A stretch of DNA of 64,000 nucleotides from Gemmataceae bacterium (GTDB taxonomy: Bacteria; Planctomycetota; Planctomycetia; Gemmatales; Gemmataceae). Below are positions 1 to 8,635 of the stretch, one piece after another. The stretch covers positions 4,799,360-4,863,359 of the forward strand of contig LR594584.1 in assembly GCA_901538445.1 (NCBI GenBank), in the 5' to 3' direction. The number at the start of each line of letters is the position of its first letter. Within the stretch, counting starts at the first letter, position 1. The notes beneath the pieces were generated by a model. It had not been told where the DNA came from and ran no database searches. It saw only the letters and a program-made list of their open reading frames with translations. Position numbers and translations under genes: made by a program.

Positions 1-1379
1 ACGAGCTTCACGACCTCGCTGTCGCCGCCGAGGTTCTCGGCCAGGAACGTGAGCGACGCGGTGAGCTTGGCGCGTTCGAGTTCGGGGTAGATCGGGGCCG
101 GGCTGAACAGGCCGAACTTGAGCGACTCCAGGTTCGAGTCGCGGTACTCACGGAGCCGCTCGGCCGACGGCTTCGGGAGTTCGTCGCCCATGCGGACGAT
201 GTGCCGGGCGATGCCGAACAGCGGGGAGTAGAAGGCGTGGCCGGTTTCGAGAAGCCCTACGGGCTTCTCAAACTCGCGGAGCTTGAGTTGCACGTCGGCG
301 ATCTGCGCGAGCGCGTTCTTGTACACCGGCGAGTCCGGGGTGAGCTTCGCGGCGGCGTCGCCGAGCGCGGCCTCGGCCGTCGCCTTCTGCTCGATGATCT
401 TCGGGTCGAGCAGCCCTTGCAGTTGGCCGCTGAACGCCTTGCGGGCGTTGGCGACGCTGTGCTGGTCGCCGGCCGCCTGCCGGGCCTTCTCGGGGCTCTG
501 CATGCCGTACTGCGACAGCGCCGCTTCGAGCGTCCGCAGCCGGTAGAGCGTGTACGGGAGCGTGTGGTCGCGGCGGTGCTTGAGGCGGGCGAGCGTTTCG
601 AGCCGCTGCGTCGTGCCGGGGTGCCCGGTGACGAAGACGAGATCGTTCTCTTGCGGGCCGGTCTCGCTCCACTTGAAGTAGTTCGGGGTGTGGACCGGCT
701 TGTCGTTCTCGTACGCCCGGAAGAACGCGACGTCGAGGTTCATCCGCGGGAACTCGAAGTTGTCCACGTCGCCGCCGAAGCTGGCGATGGCCTTCTCGGG
801 CGAGAACACGAGCCGCACGTCGGTGAACTTCTTGTACCGGTACAGGTGGTACGCGCCGCCGTTGTACAGCGTGACCACGTCGGACCGCAACCCGGTCGCC
901 TTGAGCGAGTCCTGCTCGATCTTGCCCATCACGGCCCGGCGTGCGGCGAACGCCTCGCCCGGCTTCATCTCGGGCTTCACCGCCGCGTTCACCTCCTTGG
1001 TGACGTCGGTGATGTTCTGGAGCACGTTGATTTCGAGGTCCGGGCACTTGAGTTCCTCGTCGCGTGTCGCCGCGTAGAACCCGTCGTTGTAGAGGTCGAG
1101 GCCCGGCTTGCTGAGCTTCTGCGTGGCGTCGGCCGCGACGTGGTGGTTGGTGACCAGCAACCCGTCCGGCGAGACGAACCCACCGGAGCCGCCGCTGTTG
1201 AGCCGCACGGACGAGAGCATGGCCTTCTGGAGCCACGGGTCGGTGAGGTCGAAGTCGTACTTCTTCTTGAGGAGGTCGCGGGGCGGGGCGTCGAGCAGCC
1301 ACATTCCTTCGTCCGAAGTCGCCGGCATCGCGAACCCTCCGAGCACGACCGCCGCGAGCGCGAGGTTCCGAACACGCAT
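1..1379 (-). CDS. S46 family serine peptidase (DPP7/DPP11-like), 3' end outside window
   Basis: The reverse strand encodes about 459 residues of an S46 dipeptidyl-peptidase before the window edge. The N-terminus is a short hydrophobic signal sequence. It is followed by a MWLLDAPP segment and by GLLVTNHHVA, which holds the catalytic His of this chymotrypsin-fold family. The segment VFVTGHPGTTQR is also typical. The catalytic Ser lies near the C-terminus of the family (usually about 700 residues) and is therefore not visible. S46 enzymes release dipeptides from peptide N-termini in the periplasm or at the surface. The ATG at 1377-1379 was chosen because the signal peptide begins there. Family assignment is from motif recognition; substrate preference cannot be read. 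Confidence 0.85.
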   Translation of the reverse strand, partial: MRVRNLALAAVVLGGFAMPATSDEGMWLLDAPPRDLLKKKYDFDLTDPWLQKAMLSSVRLNSGGSGGFVSPDGLLVTNHHVAADATQKLSKPGLDLYNDGFYAATRDEELKCPDLEINVLQNITDVTKEVNAAVKPEMKPGEAFAARRAVMGKIEQDSLKATGLRSDVVTLYNGGAYHLYRYKKFTDVRLVFSPEKAIASFGGDVDNFEFPRMNLDVAFFRAYENDKPVHTPNYFKWSETGPQENDLVFVTGHPGTTQRLETLARLKHRRDHTLPYTLYRLRTLEAALSQYGMQSPEKARQAAGDQHSVANARKAFSGQLQGLLDPKIIEQKATAEAALGDAAAKLTPDSPVYKNALAQIADVQLKLREFEKPVGLLETGHAFYSPLFGIARHIVRMGDELPKPSAERLREYRDSNLESLKFGLFSPAPIYPELERAKLTASLTFLAENLGGDSEVVKL

Positions 1380-1442
1380 GACGCACCGCCGGTGTTGGGT
1401 GACAGTTGAGGTGCCATTCTACGCGACGGGCCGGGGGCGGCG

Positions 1443-2156
1443 TCACTCCTTGCCCAGCACGAGGTCGAGCGCCCAGCACCCGCGGACGTGGGCGGCGGTC
1501 GGTTCGCGGAAGTGGTCCAGAATCGCGTCGGCGTCGCACCCCGCGTCCTGGAGCGCGTCCGCCAGGATCGGCAGCCGCTCGAACGCCCGCTCCTCGTAGA
1601 TCCCCGCCGCGAGGGCCATCACCGTGGACGTGCGCCACACCGGCTCGAACGGGACCGGCTCGTCGTGGTCGTATGACGTGCTGTCCCACTCGGACCCGGG
1701 CACGAGGTGTGCGATCAACTTCGAGTCCGTGACGCTGATGAAGAACGTAGCCCGTGGGGGTTGGTTCGTGGCGACGAGTTCGGGATCGTCCCACCGCTCG
1801 TCCTGTAGATCGAGCCAGAACGCTTCACAGTTGAGCCGATCAACAACCCCAATGCAGGAAATAAATCGCCCCGCGTTCGCACGGTTCCATTCCTCGTCCG
1901 TGCAGTTGTGGCCGTCCATCCTCTCGCCTTCGATCGCCTCCCAAAGTCGTGCCGTTCGCCGCGCCTCTACAGCTTCCTGGTAGGTGATTACGCGGTCCGG
2001 AGCGGTCGCCCAAAGCGACTCCCACAACAAGTGGAGCGCCTGCGTCCGCGAGGGCACGAGCGATGTTCGCCAATGGAAGCCGTAGACGTGATCGACAAAG
2101 CACCGAAGGCAAGGCCCGTCGATCTCTTCGACTCGGACGCGATTGATCGTCGTCAT
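1443..2156 (-). CDS. Gemmata-type hypothetical protein with shared C-terminal module
   Basis: This 237-residue protein has no recognised domain in its first 170 residues. Its last 67 residues, from a WRTSTV motif to the terminal LDLVLGKE, match the C-terminus of the gene at 9712-10401 at 59 of 67 positions by eye. The preceding parts of the two proteins do not resemble each other. The shared tail is rich in Ala and Leu and looks helical. I know similar tails from unannotated Gemmataceae proteins, but no function. The gene precedes the monooxygenase gene at 2167-3201 in a minus-strand run. ATG at 2154-2156 is the natural start. Confidence 0.7.
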   Translation of the reverse strand: MTTINRVRVEEIDGPCLRCFVDHVYGFHWRTSLVPSRTQALHLLWESLWATAPDRVITYQEAVEARRTARLWEAIEGERMDGHNCTDEEWNRANAGRFISCIGVVDRLNCEAFWLDLQDERWDDPELVATNQPPRATFFISVTDSKLIAHLVPGSEWDSTSYDHDEPVPFEPVWRTSTVMALAAGIYEERAFERLPILADALQDAGCDADAILDHFREPTAAHVRGCWALDLVLGKE

Positions 2157-2166
2157 CGTTCTACCC

Positions 2167-3201
2167 TCACCGGCTCGGCTGGATCACCTGGTCGGCGAAG
2201 CGCTCCATCTCTTCGAGTTGCGGGCTGCACTGCAAGAGGAGCAGATCGACGCCGGCGGCCTCGAAGCGCTTCACCTGGTCGAGCACCCGCCCCGGCATGC
2301 CGACCAGACCCGACCGCAGGCCGCGGTTCGACACGGAGTAGTCCTCCAGCGACACCCGCTGTTCGAGCTGCGTGCCGGCCAGCCACTGCTGGTAGTTGTG
2401 GTAACCCGCCTTCGACTGCTTCACGTCGGTGATGCGGGCCAGTTCGGCTTGCGCCTCGGCCTCGGTGTTGCGGACGATGCTGTACGCGGCGACGCCGTAG
2501 GTCATCGGCGGCAGACCGAACCCCTCGCGCCGACGCCGCATGTCCGCGATCTTCTCGGCGATGCGCTCGGGCGGGTCGCCGTGCATCACGTAGGCGTCGC
2601 ACGACTTCGCGATGAGGTTCTTCGCGGCCTCGCTCTCGCCGCCGGCGTACAGCACCGGCCGCGGGCGCGTCGCCGGCTTCGGCTGCAGCACGTTGTCGTG
2701 GACCTTGTAATACTTGCCCTCGAAGGTGAAGTGATCGCGCTTCCACACGCCGTCGAGCACGCTGAGCCACTCGGCGGTGCGGGCGTAGCGGTCGTCGTGC
2801 TGCTCGAACTGCACTCCGTACTTGGTGGCCTCGTCGCGCCACCAGCTCGACACGACGTTGAGCGACAACCGCCCGCCGCCACCGATGTGGTCGATGTTCG
2901 CGGCCGCCTTGGCGAGCAGCGCCGGGTTGTGGAACGTCGGCCGCACCGCGACCATCAGTTCGAGCTTCGACGTGACGGCCGTGACGGCCGCCGCGGTGCT
3001 CCAGGCGTCGAGCGACGGGGCCTCGTCGCCCTTGATGTCGTTGAGGTTCAACTCGGCGATGAGCGACAGGTCGAACCCAATCTGCTCGGACCGCACCGCG
3101 AGCCGCCGGGTGTACTCCCACGTCGCGGCCATGTTCTCGTCGTCGACGTTGCGGAGCCACCCGCCGAACACGGGCATCCAGTAACCGTATCGCATGGGCA
3201 T
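2167..3201 (-). CDS. LLM-class FMNH2-dependent monooxygenase (SsuD/SfnG-like)
   Basis: About 344 residues with the bacterial luciferase-like TIM-barrel pattern. The N-terminal segment MRYGYWMPVFGG is followed by a GFDLSLIAEL stretch, by NIDHIGGGGRLSLNVVSSWW, and by a C-terminal VGMPGRVLDQVKRFEAAGVD. These are characteristic of alkanesulfonate and dimethylsulfone monooxygenases, which use reduced flavin and O2 to cleave C-S bonds. No flavin reductase gene is adjacent, so the partner must be elsewhere. ATGs at 3201 and 3195 are both possible, and a TTG at 3216 would add five residues. The palindromic repeat at 3221-3323 lies directly upstream. Substrate is not predictable beyond the SsuD/SfnG group. 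Confidence 0.82.
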   Translation of the reverse strand: MPMRYGYWMPVFGGWLRNVDDENMAATWEYTRRLAVRSEQIGFDLSLIAELNLNDIKGDEAPSLDAWSTAAAVTAVTSKLELMVAVRPTFHNPALLAKAAANIDHIGGGGRLSLNVVSSWWRDEATKYGVQFEQHDDRYARTAEWLSVLDGVWKRDHFTFEGKYYKVHDNVLQPKPATRPRPVLYAGGESEAAKNLIAKSCDAYVMHGDPPERIAEKIADMRRRREGFGLPPMTYGVAAYSIVRNTEAEAQAELARITDVKQSKAGYHNYQQWLAGTQLEQRVSLEDYSVSNRGLRSGLVGMPGRVLDQVKRFEAAGVDLLLLQCSPQLEEMERFADQVIQPSR

Positions 3202-3220
3202 GGGGCGTCTCGCCAAAGAA

Positions 3221-3323
3221 CCCGGGGTTGAAACCCCGGGCTATGTTCGGTGACCCCGTTGGGGTCACAGGAGTTCGGACCCCGAAGGGGTCATCGGCAA
3301 TAGCCCGGGGTTTCAACCCCGGG
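3221..3323. repeat. Palindromic intergenic repeat, CCCGGGG/CCCCGAAGGGG family
   Basis: A perfect 24-bp inverted repeat (3221-3244 with 3300-3323) encloses two further hairpins, one of them ACCCCGAAGGGGT. The same core hairpin recurs in elements near 43.2, 50.1, 55.2 and 56.7 kb. The right arm contains the TGA stop of the 198-residue gene read leftwards from 3909, so the repeat supplies its last residues and stop codon. Confidence 0.9.
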
Positions 3324-3909
3324 GACGGGGGTCGAAGTGCCACTTGCGGCCGGGGCCGATCTGGAGCGCGCCGCGGGGGGTGTGAAGCTCCCAATCGGCC
3401 GTCTCGTCAACCGTGGTCCCTTCCGGGAGAGATTCTGGCGGTTCGTCGGGGGTCGGGATCACCACAACGGACGAGCCGTCGGAGAGATCGACCTTCACAC
3501 CGATTCCCTGGACGGCGGCGCGATCGACCGGGAACGGGATGACTGCCGTGACCCGTGCCCCGACGGTGATGGACGCCTCGGTGACGACATCCCCCCGGCG
3601 GCTCGGCTCGCCCAGTGACTTCACGACCTCGTCGGCCGTGGTCGCAGCGAAGACTGCGTCACCCGCCTTCACCACCCAGAACGAACCACGGAGGTGCAGG
3701 CTGTGCGTCCCGTGCTCGTACCGGAACTCGCCGTGCTTCGTGCGCCGCACCGGGCCCAGCAGGCGCTCGCCGAAGTGGAGAACGAGTTCGTCGCCATAAC
3801 TGCGGCGCAAGAACAGGAACGGCTCGCCGACCAGTTGCAGCAGGTGGGAGCCGAACTGCGTGGTTCCAAGCGCGGCGTCGGTCGGCCTCGGTTCGGTGGC
3901 GGTGGTCAT
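3313..3909 (-). CDS. Hypothetical protein, 198 residues
   Basis: I do not recognise this protein. It has no signal peptide or membrane segment. The middle is rich in Val and alternating hydrophobic residues (VTAVIPFPV, GIGVKVDLSDGSSVVVIPTP), suggesting a beta-rich fold. Its ATG overlaps the stop of the 62-residue upstream gene by four bases (ATGA), so the two are probably translated together. Its own stop codon lies inside the palindromic repeat at 3221-3323, which means the final residues PRPRG come from repeat DNA. Confidence that it is a gene rests on the overlap and on codon usage like its neighbours. Confidence 0.6.
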   Translation of the reverse strand: MTTATEPRPTDAALGTTQFGSHLLQLVGEPFLFLRRSYGDELVLHFGERLLGPVRRTKHGEFRYEHGTHSLHLRGSFWVVKAGDAVFAATTADEVVKSLGEPSRRGDVVTEASITVGARVTAVIPFPVDRAAVQGIGVKVDLSDGSSVVVIPTPDEPPESLPEGTTVDETADWELHTPRGALQIGPGRKWHFDPRPRG

Positions 3910-4094
3910 TGTTGGCCCTTGAACTCGCGTGCCTTCTCGCGCATCTCGGCCCAGGTGAAGTCGCCGCGGTCGTTCTCGGCCCCGCGGTCGCCGTGGGCCT
4001 TGCAGTCCTCCAGGTACGCCCCGAACTCGGCGCGGTCGATCCCGAACTCGCGGGCCACGGCATCGACCCGCTTCAGGTCGCCCTTCCTGCCCAT
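3906..4094 (-). CDS. Small hypothetical protein (possible polymorphic-toxin-tail-like domain)
   Basis: This is a 62-residue protein starting MGRKGDLKRVDAVAREFGI and ending in an FTWAEMREKAREF stretch. The spacing of GDLKRVDAVAREFG, FGAYLEDCK and a terminal AREF reminds me of short domains found at the C-termini of some polymorphic toxins. This is recalled similarity, not a search result. Here the domain is free-standing. It overlaps the 198-residue downstream gene by ATGA, giving a two-gene unit in which one protein might partner the other. No catalytic residues can be named. Confidence 0.55.
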   Translation of the reverse strand: MGRKGDLKRVDAVAREFGIDRAEFGAYLEDCKAHGDRGAENDRGDFTWAEMREKAREFKGQQ

Positions 4095-4149
4095 GAATGA
4101 TACCCCCCGCTCAATCGGACAGGAATATCACCGCCCCTGATGCAGATGG

Positions 4150-4362
4150 CTATTCGTCCTTCTCCAGCAGTGCGATCTCTTCTTCCAGGATGCCTGCGTA
4201 AAGGTACTCGGTGTCGGGAACGGAGATGAGGTAATTGATCGATCCATCCACTTCCACGGTGATCGCAAGAATCTCCCCGGTTCCATTGCACTTCTGAACT
4301 TCTGAATCGAAGCGCACCCGGTCACCGAACGTGAACTTCGTGTGCGCGACGAGCGTGTGCAT
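4150..4362 (-). CDS. Small hypothetical protein, 70 residues
   Basis: A compact 70-residue acidic protein. The segment FTFGDRVRFDSEV near residue 11 and a following ITVEVDGSINYLISV have the look of a small SH3-like or KOW-like beta barrel, as seen in many unannotated planctomycete proteins. The ATG at 4360-4362 is taken as the start because the domain begins a few residues after it. It lies between the ATP-grasp gene and the 62-residue gene on the same strand. Function unknown. Confidence 0.5.
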   Translation of the reverse strand: MHTLVAHTKFTFGDRVRFDSEVQKCNGTGEILAITVEVDGSINYLISVPDTEYLYAGILEEEIALLEKDE

Positions 4363-4412
4363 AGTGTCCTCGCGATCTCCGGTGGTCGGGAATCGTCGGT
4401 GGGCGGCCTGGA

Positions 4413-5369
4413 TTAGCTCGCCCGCTTCTCCAAATAGTCCACCAGTCGCGCGAACGGGTCGAAGCCGACGACGTTGACGGCGTCGGCGACGAAGTTGGAG
4501 AGCGCGTTGACGTCGTAGTACACCAGCGAGCCGTCGCGGTCGTCGGTCATGTACTCGATGCCGCCGACGTCGATGCCGGCCGTCTGCACGATCCGCTCGC
4601 AGGCCGCGATCACGTCGGCGGGCGGTGTGTACCCTTCGACCTTCATGCCGGTCTTCGGCGCGTTCACGGGGCACGCGCTGCGGACCAGCTCGACGCCGTC
4701 GGCGCGCTGGCAGATGTCGGCCGGACACAGGTTGAACGACTCGCCGGTGGTGAACACCTTGATCGCGTACAGGTACTTGCCGCCGAGCGTCTCGACGCGG
4801 GTAATGTGGCCGCCGCGGGCCGGCACGAACTCCTGCACGAGTGCCGTGTGGTCGACGCCGAAGTCGAGCTGGTTGGCAGCGACCGCGGCGGCGAGCACCT
4901 CCCGGTTCTCGAACTTCACGATCCCGGCCCCGCTGCCGCCGACGTTCGCCTTCACCACCACCGGGAACCGCAACCCCTCCGTTGCTTCGATGGCCTTGGA
5001 CGGATGATTGATCACGCGCGCCTTCGGGTAGCCGAGGCCGAGCGATTCGAGCAGCGTGAGCTGCCGCGCCTTCGAGAGTTCGATCGCGAAGCCCTTCGAG
5101 CCGTTCACAACCGGCACGCCGAGCCGCTCCAGGTGGGCCATGTACCCGAGCGTGAAGAACATCCCCTGCACGCCGCCCCGGAGGTACGCCGACGGGCTCA
5201 TGCGGTTGAACACGAGCGCGTACGGCGACTGCTTCTCACCCGGGTCGTAGCTGTGCGCCCGCGGGTCGAGTCGCACGAACGGAATGCCGCGGCGCTCGAG
5301 TTCGGCGAACAGCGGGCGGAACCAGTCGGGGTGCTCGTGGTAGATCGCGAACGGGCGCGCGGCGGGCAT
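4413..5369 (-). CDS. ATP-grasp family protein (RimK-like ligase fold)
   Basis: A 318-residue cytosolic protein with ATP-grasp features. FPVVVKANVGGSGAGI carries the Lys and Gly-rich loop that grips ATP phosphates. A later GIDVGGIEYMTDDRDGSLVYYDVNALSNF holds the acidic and Asn residues that bind Mg-ATP. Such enzymes join a carboxylate to an amine or thiol through an acyl phosphate. The acceptor cannot be read, and no carrier peptide or peptide-maturation gene lies beside it. It is followed on the same strand by the 70-residue gene at 4150-4362. The ATG at 5367-5369 gives a normal start for the N-terminal fold. Confidence 0.8.
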   Translation of the reverse strand: MPAARPFAIYHEHPDWFRPLFAELERRGIPFVRLDPRAHSYDPGEKQSPYALVFNRMSPSAYLRGGVQGMFFTLGYMAHLERLGVPVVNGSKGFAIELSKARQLTLLESLGLGYPKARVINHPSKAIEATEGLRFPVVVKANVGGSGAGIVKFENREVLAAAVAANQLDFGVDHTALVQEFVPARGGHITRVETLGGKYLYAIKVFTTGESFNLCPADICQRADGVELVRSACPVNAPKTGMKVEGYTPPADVIAACERIVQTAGIDVGGIEYMTDDRDGSLVYYDVNALSNFVADAVNVVGFDPFARLVDYLEKRAS

Positions 5370-5414
5370 GCGTGTGTCTCGGCGGGTGGTGCCGACGATT
5401 GTACCCGCACGCGA

Positions 5415-7436
5415 TCAGCGTGTCTGCGTTGCGGCCGCGATCGCGGCGGCGATGCGCGCGAGCGACTCGTCGGAGGTGCCGAGCGGCGGCATCGCGTACA
5501 CGACCGACCCGAGCGGCCGCAGCAGCACGCCGCGTGCGATCGACTGCTGACGGATGCGCGGGCCGACCTCGGCGAGGTAGCCGCCGGCCGCGTCGAGTTC
5601 GACCGCCGCAATCGTCCCGCAGATGCGAACGTCCTTTACACGCGGTCGCCCGCGGAGCGGTTCGAGGTGCGCGTGCCAGAACGCTTCGATGCGTGCGGCG
5701 TTCTGCTGCCACTCGCCTTGGCCGAGGAGCTTCCAGTTCGCGGCGCCGACGGCGCTCGCGAGCGGGTTCGCGGTGAAACTGTGCCCGTGGAAGAACGTCT
5801 TCGCGCGGTCGGGCGTTTGGAACGCTTCAACGATCTCGGGCGACGCGAGCGTGACCGACAGCGGCAGCATCCCGCCGGTGATCGTCTTCGCGGAGCAGAT
5901 CAGGTCCGGGGCGATGCCGGCGTGACTGTGCGCCCACAGGCGACCCGTGCGGCACCCGGTCATCACCTCGTCGGCGATGAACAGCACGCCGTGCCGCTTG
6001 GTCACCTCGAAGATGTCTCGCAGCTCTTGCGGCGTGTGCGTCCGCATCCCGCCCGCACCCTGAACGAGCGGTTCGAGGATCACCGCCGCGACCTTCCCGG
6101 CGTTCGCCTTCAAGGCGTCGTCTAACGTGTCGGCACTCACGGGGACCTGGAGCGCGCCGAACAGCAGCGGCTCGAACGTGCCGAAGAACAGCGGGTCGCG
6201 GCCGACGGCCATCGCGCCGAACGTGTCGCCGTGGTAGCCGTTCTCGAACCCGACGAACAGCGTGCGGTGCGGCTCGCCGCGGTGGCACCAGAACTGGTAC
6301 GCGAGCTTCAGCGCGACCTCGACCGCCGTGCTGCCGTTGTCGGAGTAAAAGGCTCTTCCCCCACTCCAGGGCATCGAAGCGAGCATCAGTTCCGCAAGCT
6401 CGACGGCCGGCGGGTGCGTGACCCCCGCGAAGATGACGTGGTCGAGCGTGTGCGCCGCGTGCGTGAGCGCGTCGACGAGCGGCGGGTGCCGGTGGCCGTG
6501 CAGGATCGTCCACCACGACGAGACCGCGTCGATGACCGTGCGGCCGTCCGCGAGGTGCAGGAACTCGCGCTGTGCGCTCACGACCGGTAGCGGGTCGGCT
6601 GGGTCGGCGAGCGACGTGTACGGGTGCCAGATCGCGGCGCGGTCGCGCTCCACGAGGCGAGCCTGTCGTGCGACTCGCTCAGCTGGCCCATCCGCGCCGC
6701 GTTCCTGACCTCCCCCCTGGTGGGGGAGGTCGCCGCGAGTCTTCGAGTGGCGGGTGGGGGGGAACGCCTCGACGCGTGAGGAGCGTTCCCCCCCACCCGG
6801 CTCGCCGAGCCTCGCCACCCTCCCCCACCAGGGGGGAGGGCAAGCGCTCGGCTCGCTCGCATGCAACGCTTCCGGCGTCCACTCGCCAGAGGGCAGCGCC
6901 AGTGATTCGACGCGCACGCCGGTGTGCTTCGCGATCTGCGCTTCCGCGTACTCGTCGCGGTCCCCGAGCAGCACGACGCACGCCACGTCAACTCCGGCGA
7001 GCGCCCGCCACGCTGAGAGTGTGCGGCCGACCGCGCCGACGGCCGACGACGACACGAGCACCACCGGCAGCCCGAACGCGCGGATCAGGTCGATCTGCAA
7101 CACGTCGTCGGTGAGCGGCGATAGCGGCCCACCGAACGTCTCGATCAGGAGCGGCCTGTCGGTGCGCGGAACTGCCGCGAGGATCTCCGCGACGCCCGGC
7201 ATCGCGCGGCCCTCGCGCTTTGCGGCGAGTGCCGGCGCGACCGGGTCGGTGAAGCGAGCAAGGGGCTCGTGTACCGTCGCAGTGGGCACCAGGCGGCGCA
7301 CCCGGAGCGAGTCCGGGTCGCCGGTCTCGACCGGCTTCCAGTAGTCGAACCGGTCGGCGTTAGCGGCGAGGAACAGCAGCGAGAACGCGGTCTTCCCGGC
7401 GTCCGTGTCGGTGCCCACGACGACGAAGCCATTCAT
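5415..7436 (-). CDS. bioDA: Bifunctional dethiobiotin synthetase / DAPA aminotransferase (BioD-BioA fusion)
   Basis: One 673-residue reading frame carries two biotin enzymes. Residues 1 to about 197 are BioD, with the P-loop GTDTDAGKT at 8-16. Residues from about 255 are BioA, a class III PLP aminotransferase with a WHPYTS start, an IADEVMTG segment and the PLP-binding Lys at 517 (SAKTITGG). BioA converts KAPA to DAPA; BioD closes the ureido ring to dethiobiotin. The same domain order is known from plant and fungal BIO3-BIO1 proteins. The linker (about residues 200-243) is encoded by a palindromic repeat at 6709-6839. The start overlaps the bioF stop by ATGA, indicating translational coupling. 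Confidence 0.93.
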   Translation of the reverse strand: MNGFVVVGTDTDAGKTAFSLLFLAANADRFDYWKPVETGDPDSLRVRRLVPTATVHEPLARFTDPVAPALAAKREGRAMPGVAEILAAVPRTDRPLLIETFGGPLSPLTDDVLQIDLIRAFGLPVVLVSSSAVGAVGRTLSAWRALAGVDVACVVLLGDRDEYAEAQIAKHTGVRVESLALPSGEWTPEALHASEPSACPPPWWGRVARLGEPGGGERSSRVEAFPPTRHSKTRGDLPHQGGGQERGADGPAERVARQARLVERDRAAIWHPYTSLADPADPLPVVSAQREFLHLADGRTVIDAVSSWWTILHGHRHPPLVDALTHAAHTLDHVIFAGVTHPPAVELAELMLASMPWSGGRAFYSDNGSTAVEVALKLAYQFWCHRGEPHRTLFVGFENGYHGDTFGAMAVGRDPLFFGTFEPLLFGALQVPVSADTLDDALKANAGKVAAVILEPLVQGAGGMRTHTPQELRDIFEVTKRHGVLFIADEVMTGCRTGRLWAHSHAGIAPDLICSAKTITGGMLPLSVTLASPEIVEAFQTPDRAKTFFHGHSFTANPLASAVGAANWKLLGQGEWQQNAARIEAFWHAHLEPLRGRPRVKDVRICGTIAAVELDAAGGYLAEVGPRIRQQSIARGVLLRPLGSVVYAMPPLGTSDESLARIAAAIAAATQTR
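6709..6839. repeat. Palindromic element in frame inside bioDA
   Basis: A perfect 21-bp inverted repeat (6709-6729 with 6819-6839) encloses a second perfect 16-bp inverted repeat (6752-6767 with 6783-6798). The element is translated through without a stop and forms the linker between the BioD and BioA domains. Confidence 0.9.
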
Positions 7437-8635
7437 CCGCGCACCGCCTCCGCGACGTGGTCCGCAAGTTGGTCGAGCAACTCCGGCGAGTGGTCGGCGT
7501 GGACCGAGATGCGCAGCCGTGCGGTGCCCTGCGGGACCGACGGCGGCCGGATCGCCCGGATGTCGTACCCGCGTTGCTGGAGTGCGGTGGCAACACGCAC
7601 GGCGTGCGCGTCTTCGCCGAGCACCACCGGCACGATGTAGCTGTCGCCGACCGTCGGGATGTTGCGTTCGCGGAGCTTGGCGTGGAAGCGCGCGGCGTTG
7701 GTGTGGAGCTTCTCGCGGCCGGCAGCGTCAGCGGTCACCTTTGGGAGCATGTCGAGCCACCACGGGCCGATCGCCGGGGGCAGTGCGGTCGTGAAGATCA
7801 GGTGCCGGCACTTGTTCACGAGGAAGTCGCGGAGCAGCGCCGACCCGCAGACGTACGCCCCGCACACGCCGAGCGCCTTGCCGCCGGTGTGGACCGTCGC
7901 CAGCACCCGCGACCGCAGCCCGAGTTCATCGACGATGCCCGAGCCGCCGGGGCCGAAGCACCCGGTGCTGTGCGCTTCGTCCACGATGACGTGCGCGCCG
8001 TACCGCTCGGCGAGCTCGACGATCGCGGGCAGCGGGGACCGGTCGCCGTCCATGCTGAACAGCGACTCGGTGACGACGAACATCTCGCGGCCCGCGGGCC
8101 GGGTCGCCGCTTCCTTCCGCAAGCCGTCTTCGAGGTGCGAAACGTCGTTGTGCCGGAACGCGAACTTCCGCGGCCGGCAGATTCGCAGCCCCTCGGCGAT
8201 GCAGGCGTGGTTCAGTTCGTCGGTCGCGACCCAGTCGCCGGGCTCGACCACGGTGGAGATGAGCCCCTCGTTCGCGGTGAACCCGCTGTTCATCACGAGG
8301 ACCGCTTCGGCCCCGTGCCACGCAGCGAGCCCCGCCTCCACCTCGTCCCACACCGGGTGGTGCCCGCGGAGCAGCCGCGAGGCGAGGCCGGAGGTGCGTA
8401 GCGAGAGGTCAGATGACAGAGGACAGAGGACAGCCGGCGACCCAGCAAGCGGTGCTTTGCTGCCGTCTGGCTTCTGTCCTCTGTCCTCTGCCGCCGAAGG
8501 CGTCTGTCCTCTGGTCGAGTACCCGAGGTAGTCGTTCGAGGTGAAGTCGAGGCCGCGGGGCGGCTTGAGCGCCCGGAAGCGGCCCTGCGCCTTGAGGCCG
8601 TCGAGCGCGTCGGCCCAGCGGGTGAACAGGCTCAC
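7433..8635 (-). CDS. bioF: 8-amino-7-oxononanoate synthase with an in-frame repeat insert
   Basis: A 400-residue alpha-oxoamine synthase that condenses pimeloyl thioester with L-Ala to give KAPA, the first dedicated biotin step. Visible landmarks are FTSNDYLG (about 32-39), LNHA (141-144), VDEAHSTG (218-225) and the PLP Lys at 253 in HTGGKALG. Residues about 41-82, where the family has a helix followed by a Gly-rich stretch, are instead read from a palindromic repeat at 8417-8490 and its flanks. All catalytic landmarks persist, but activity may be altered. The start is GTG at 8633-8635, overlapping the bioB stop as GTGA. The stop overlaps the bioDA start as ATGA. Confidence 0.92.
   Translation of the reverse strand: MSLFTRWADALDGLKAQGRFRALKPPRGLDFTSNDYLGYSTRGQTPSAAEDRGQKPDGSKAPLAGSPAVLCPLSSDLSLRTSGLASRLLRGHHPVWDEVEAGLAAWHGAEAVLVMNSGFTANEGLISTVVEPGDWVATDELNHACIAEGLRICRPRKFAFRHNDVSHLEDGLRKEAATRPAGREMFVVTESLFSMDGDRSPLPAIVELAERYGAHVIVDEAHSTGCFGPGGSGIVDELGLRSRVLATVHTGGKALGVCGAYVCGSALLRDFLVNKCRHLIFTTALPPAIGPWWLDMLPKVTADAAGREKLHTNAARFHAKLRERNIPTVGDSYIVPVVLGEDAHAVRVATALQQRGYDIRAIRPPSVPQGTARLRISVHADHSPELLDQLADHVAEAVRG
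8417..8490. repeat. Palindromic element in frame inside bioF
   Basis: A perfect 17-bp inverted repeat, CAGAGGACAGAGGACAG at 8417-8433 with its complement at 8474-8490. A third partial copy of the right-arm motif (GTCTGTCCTCTGG) lies at about 8502-8514. The stretch is read through in the bioF frame and replaces a region that is normally a conserved helix. Confidence 0.88.
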
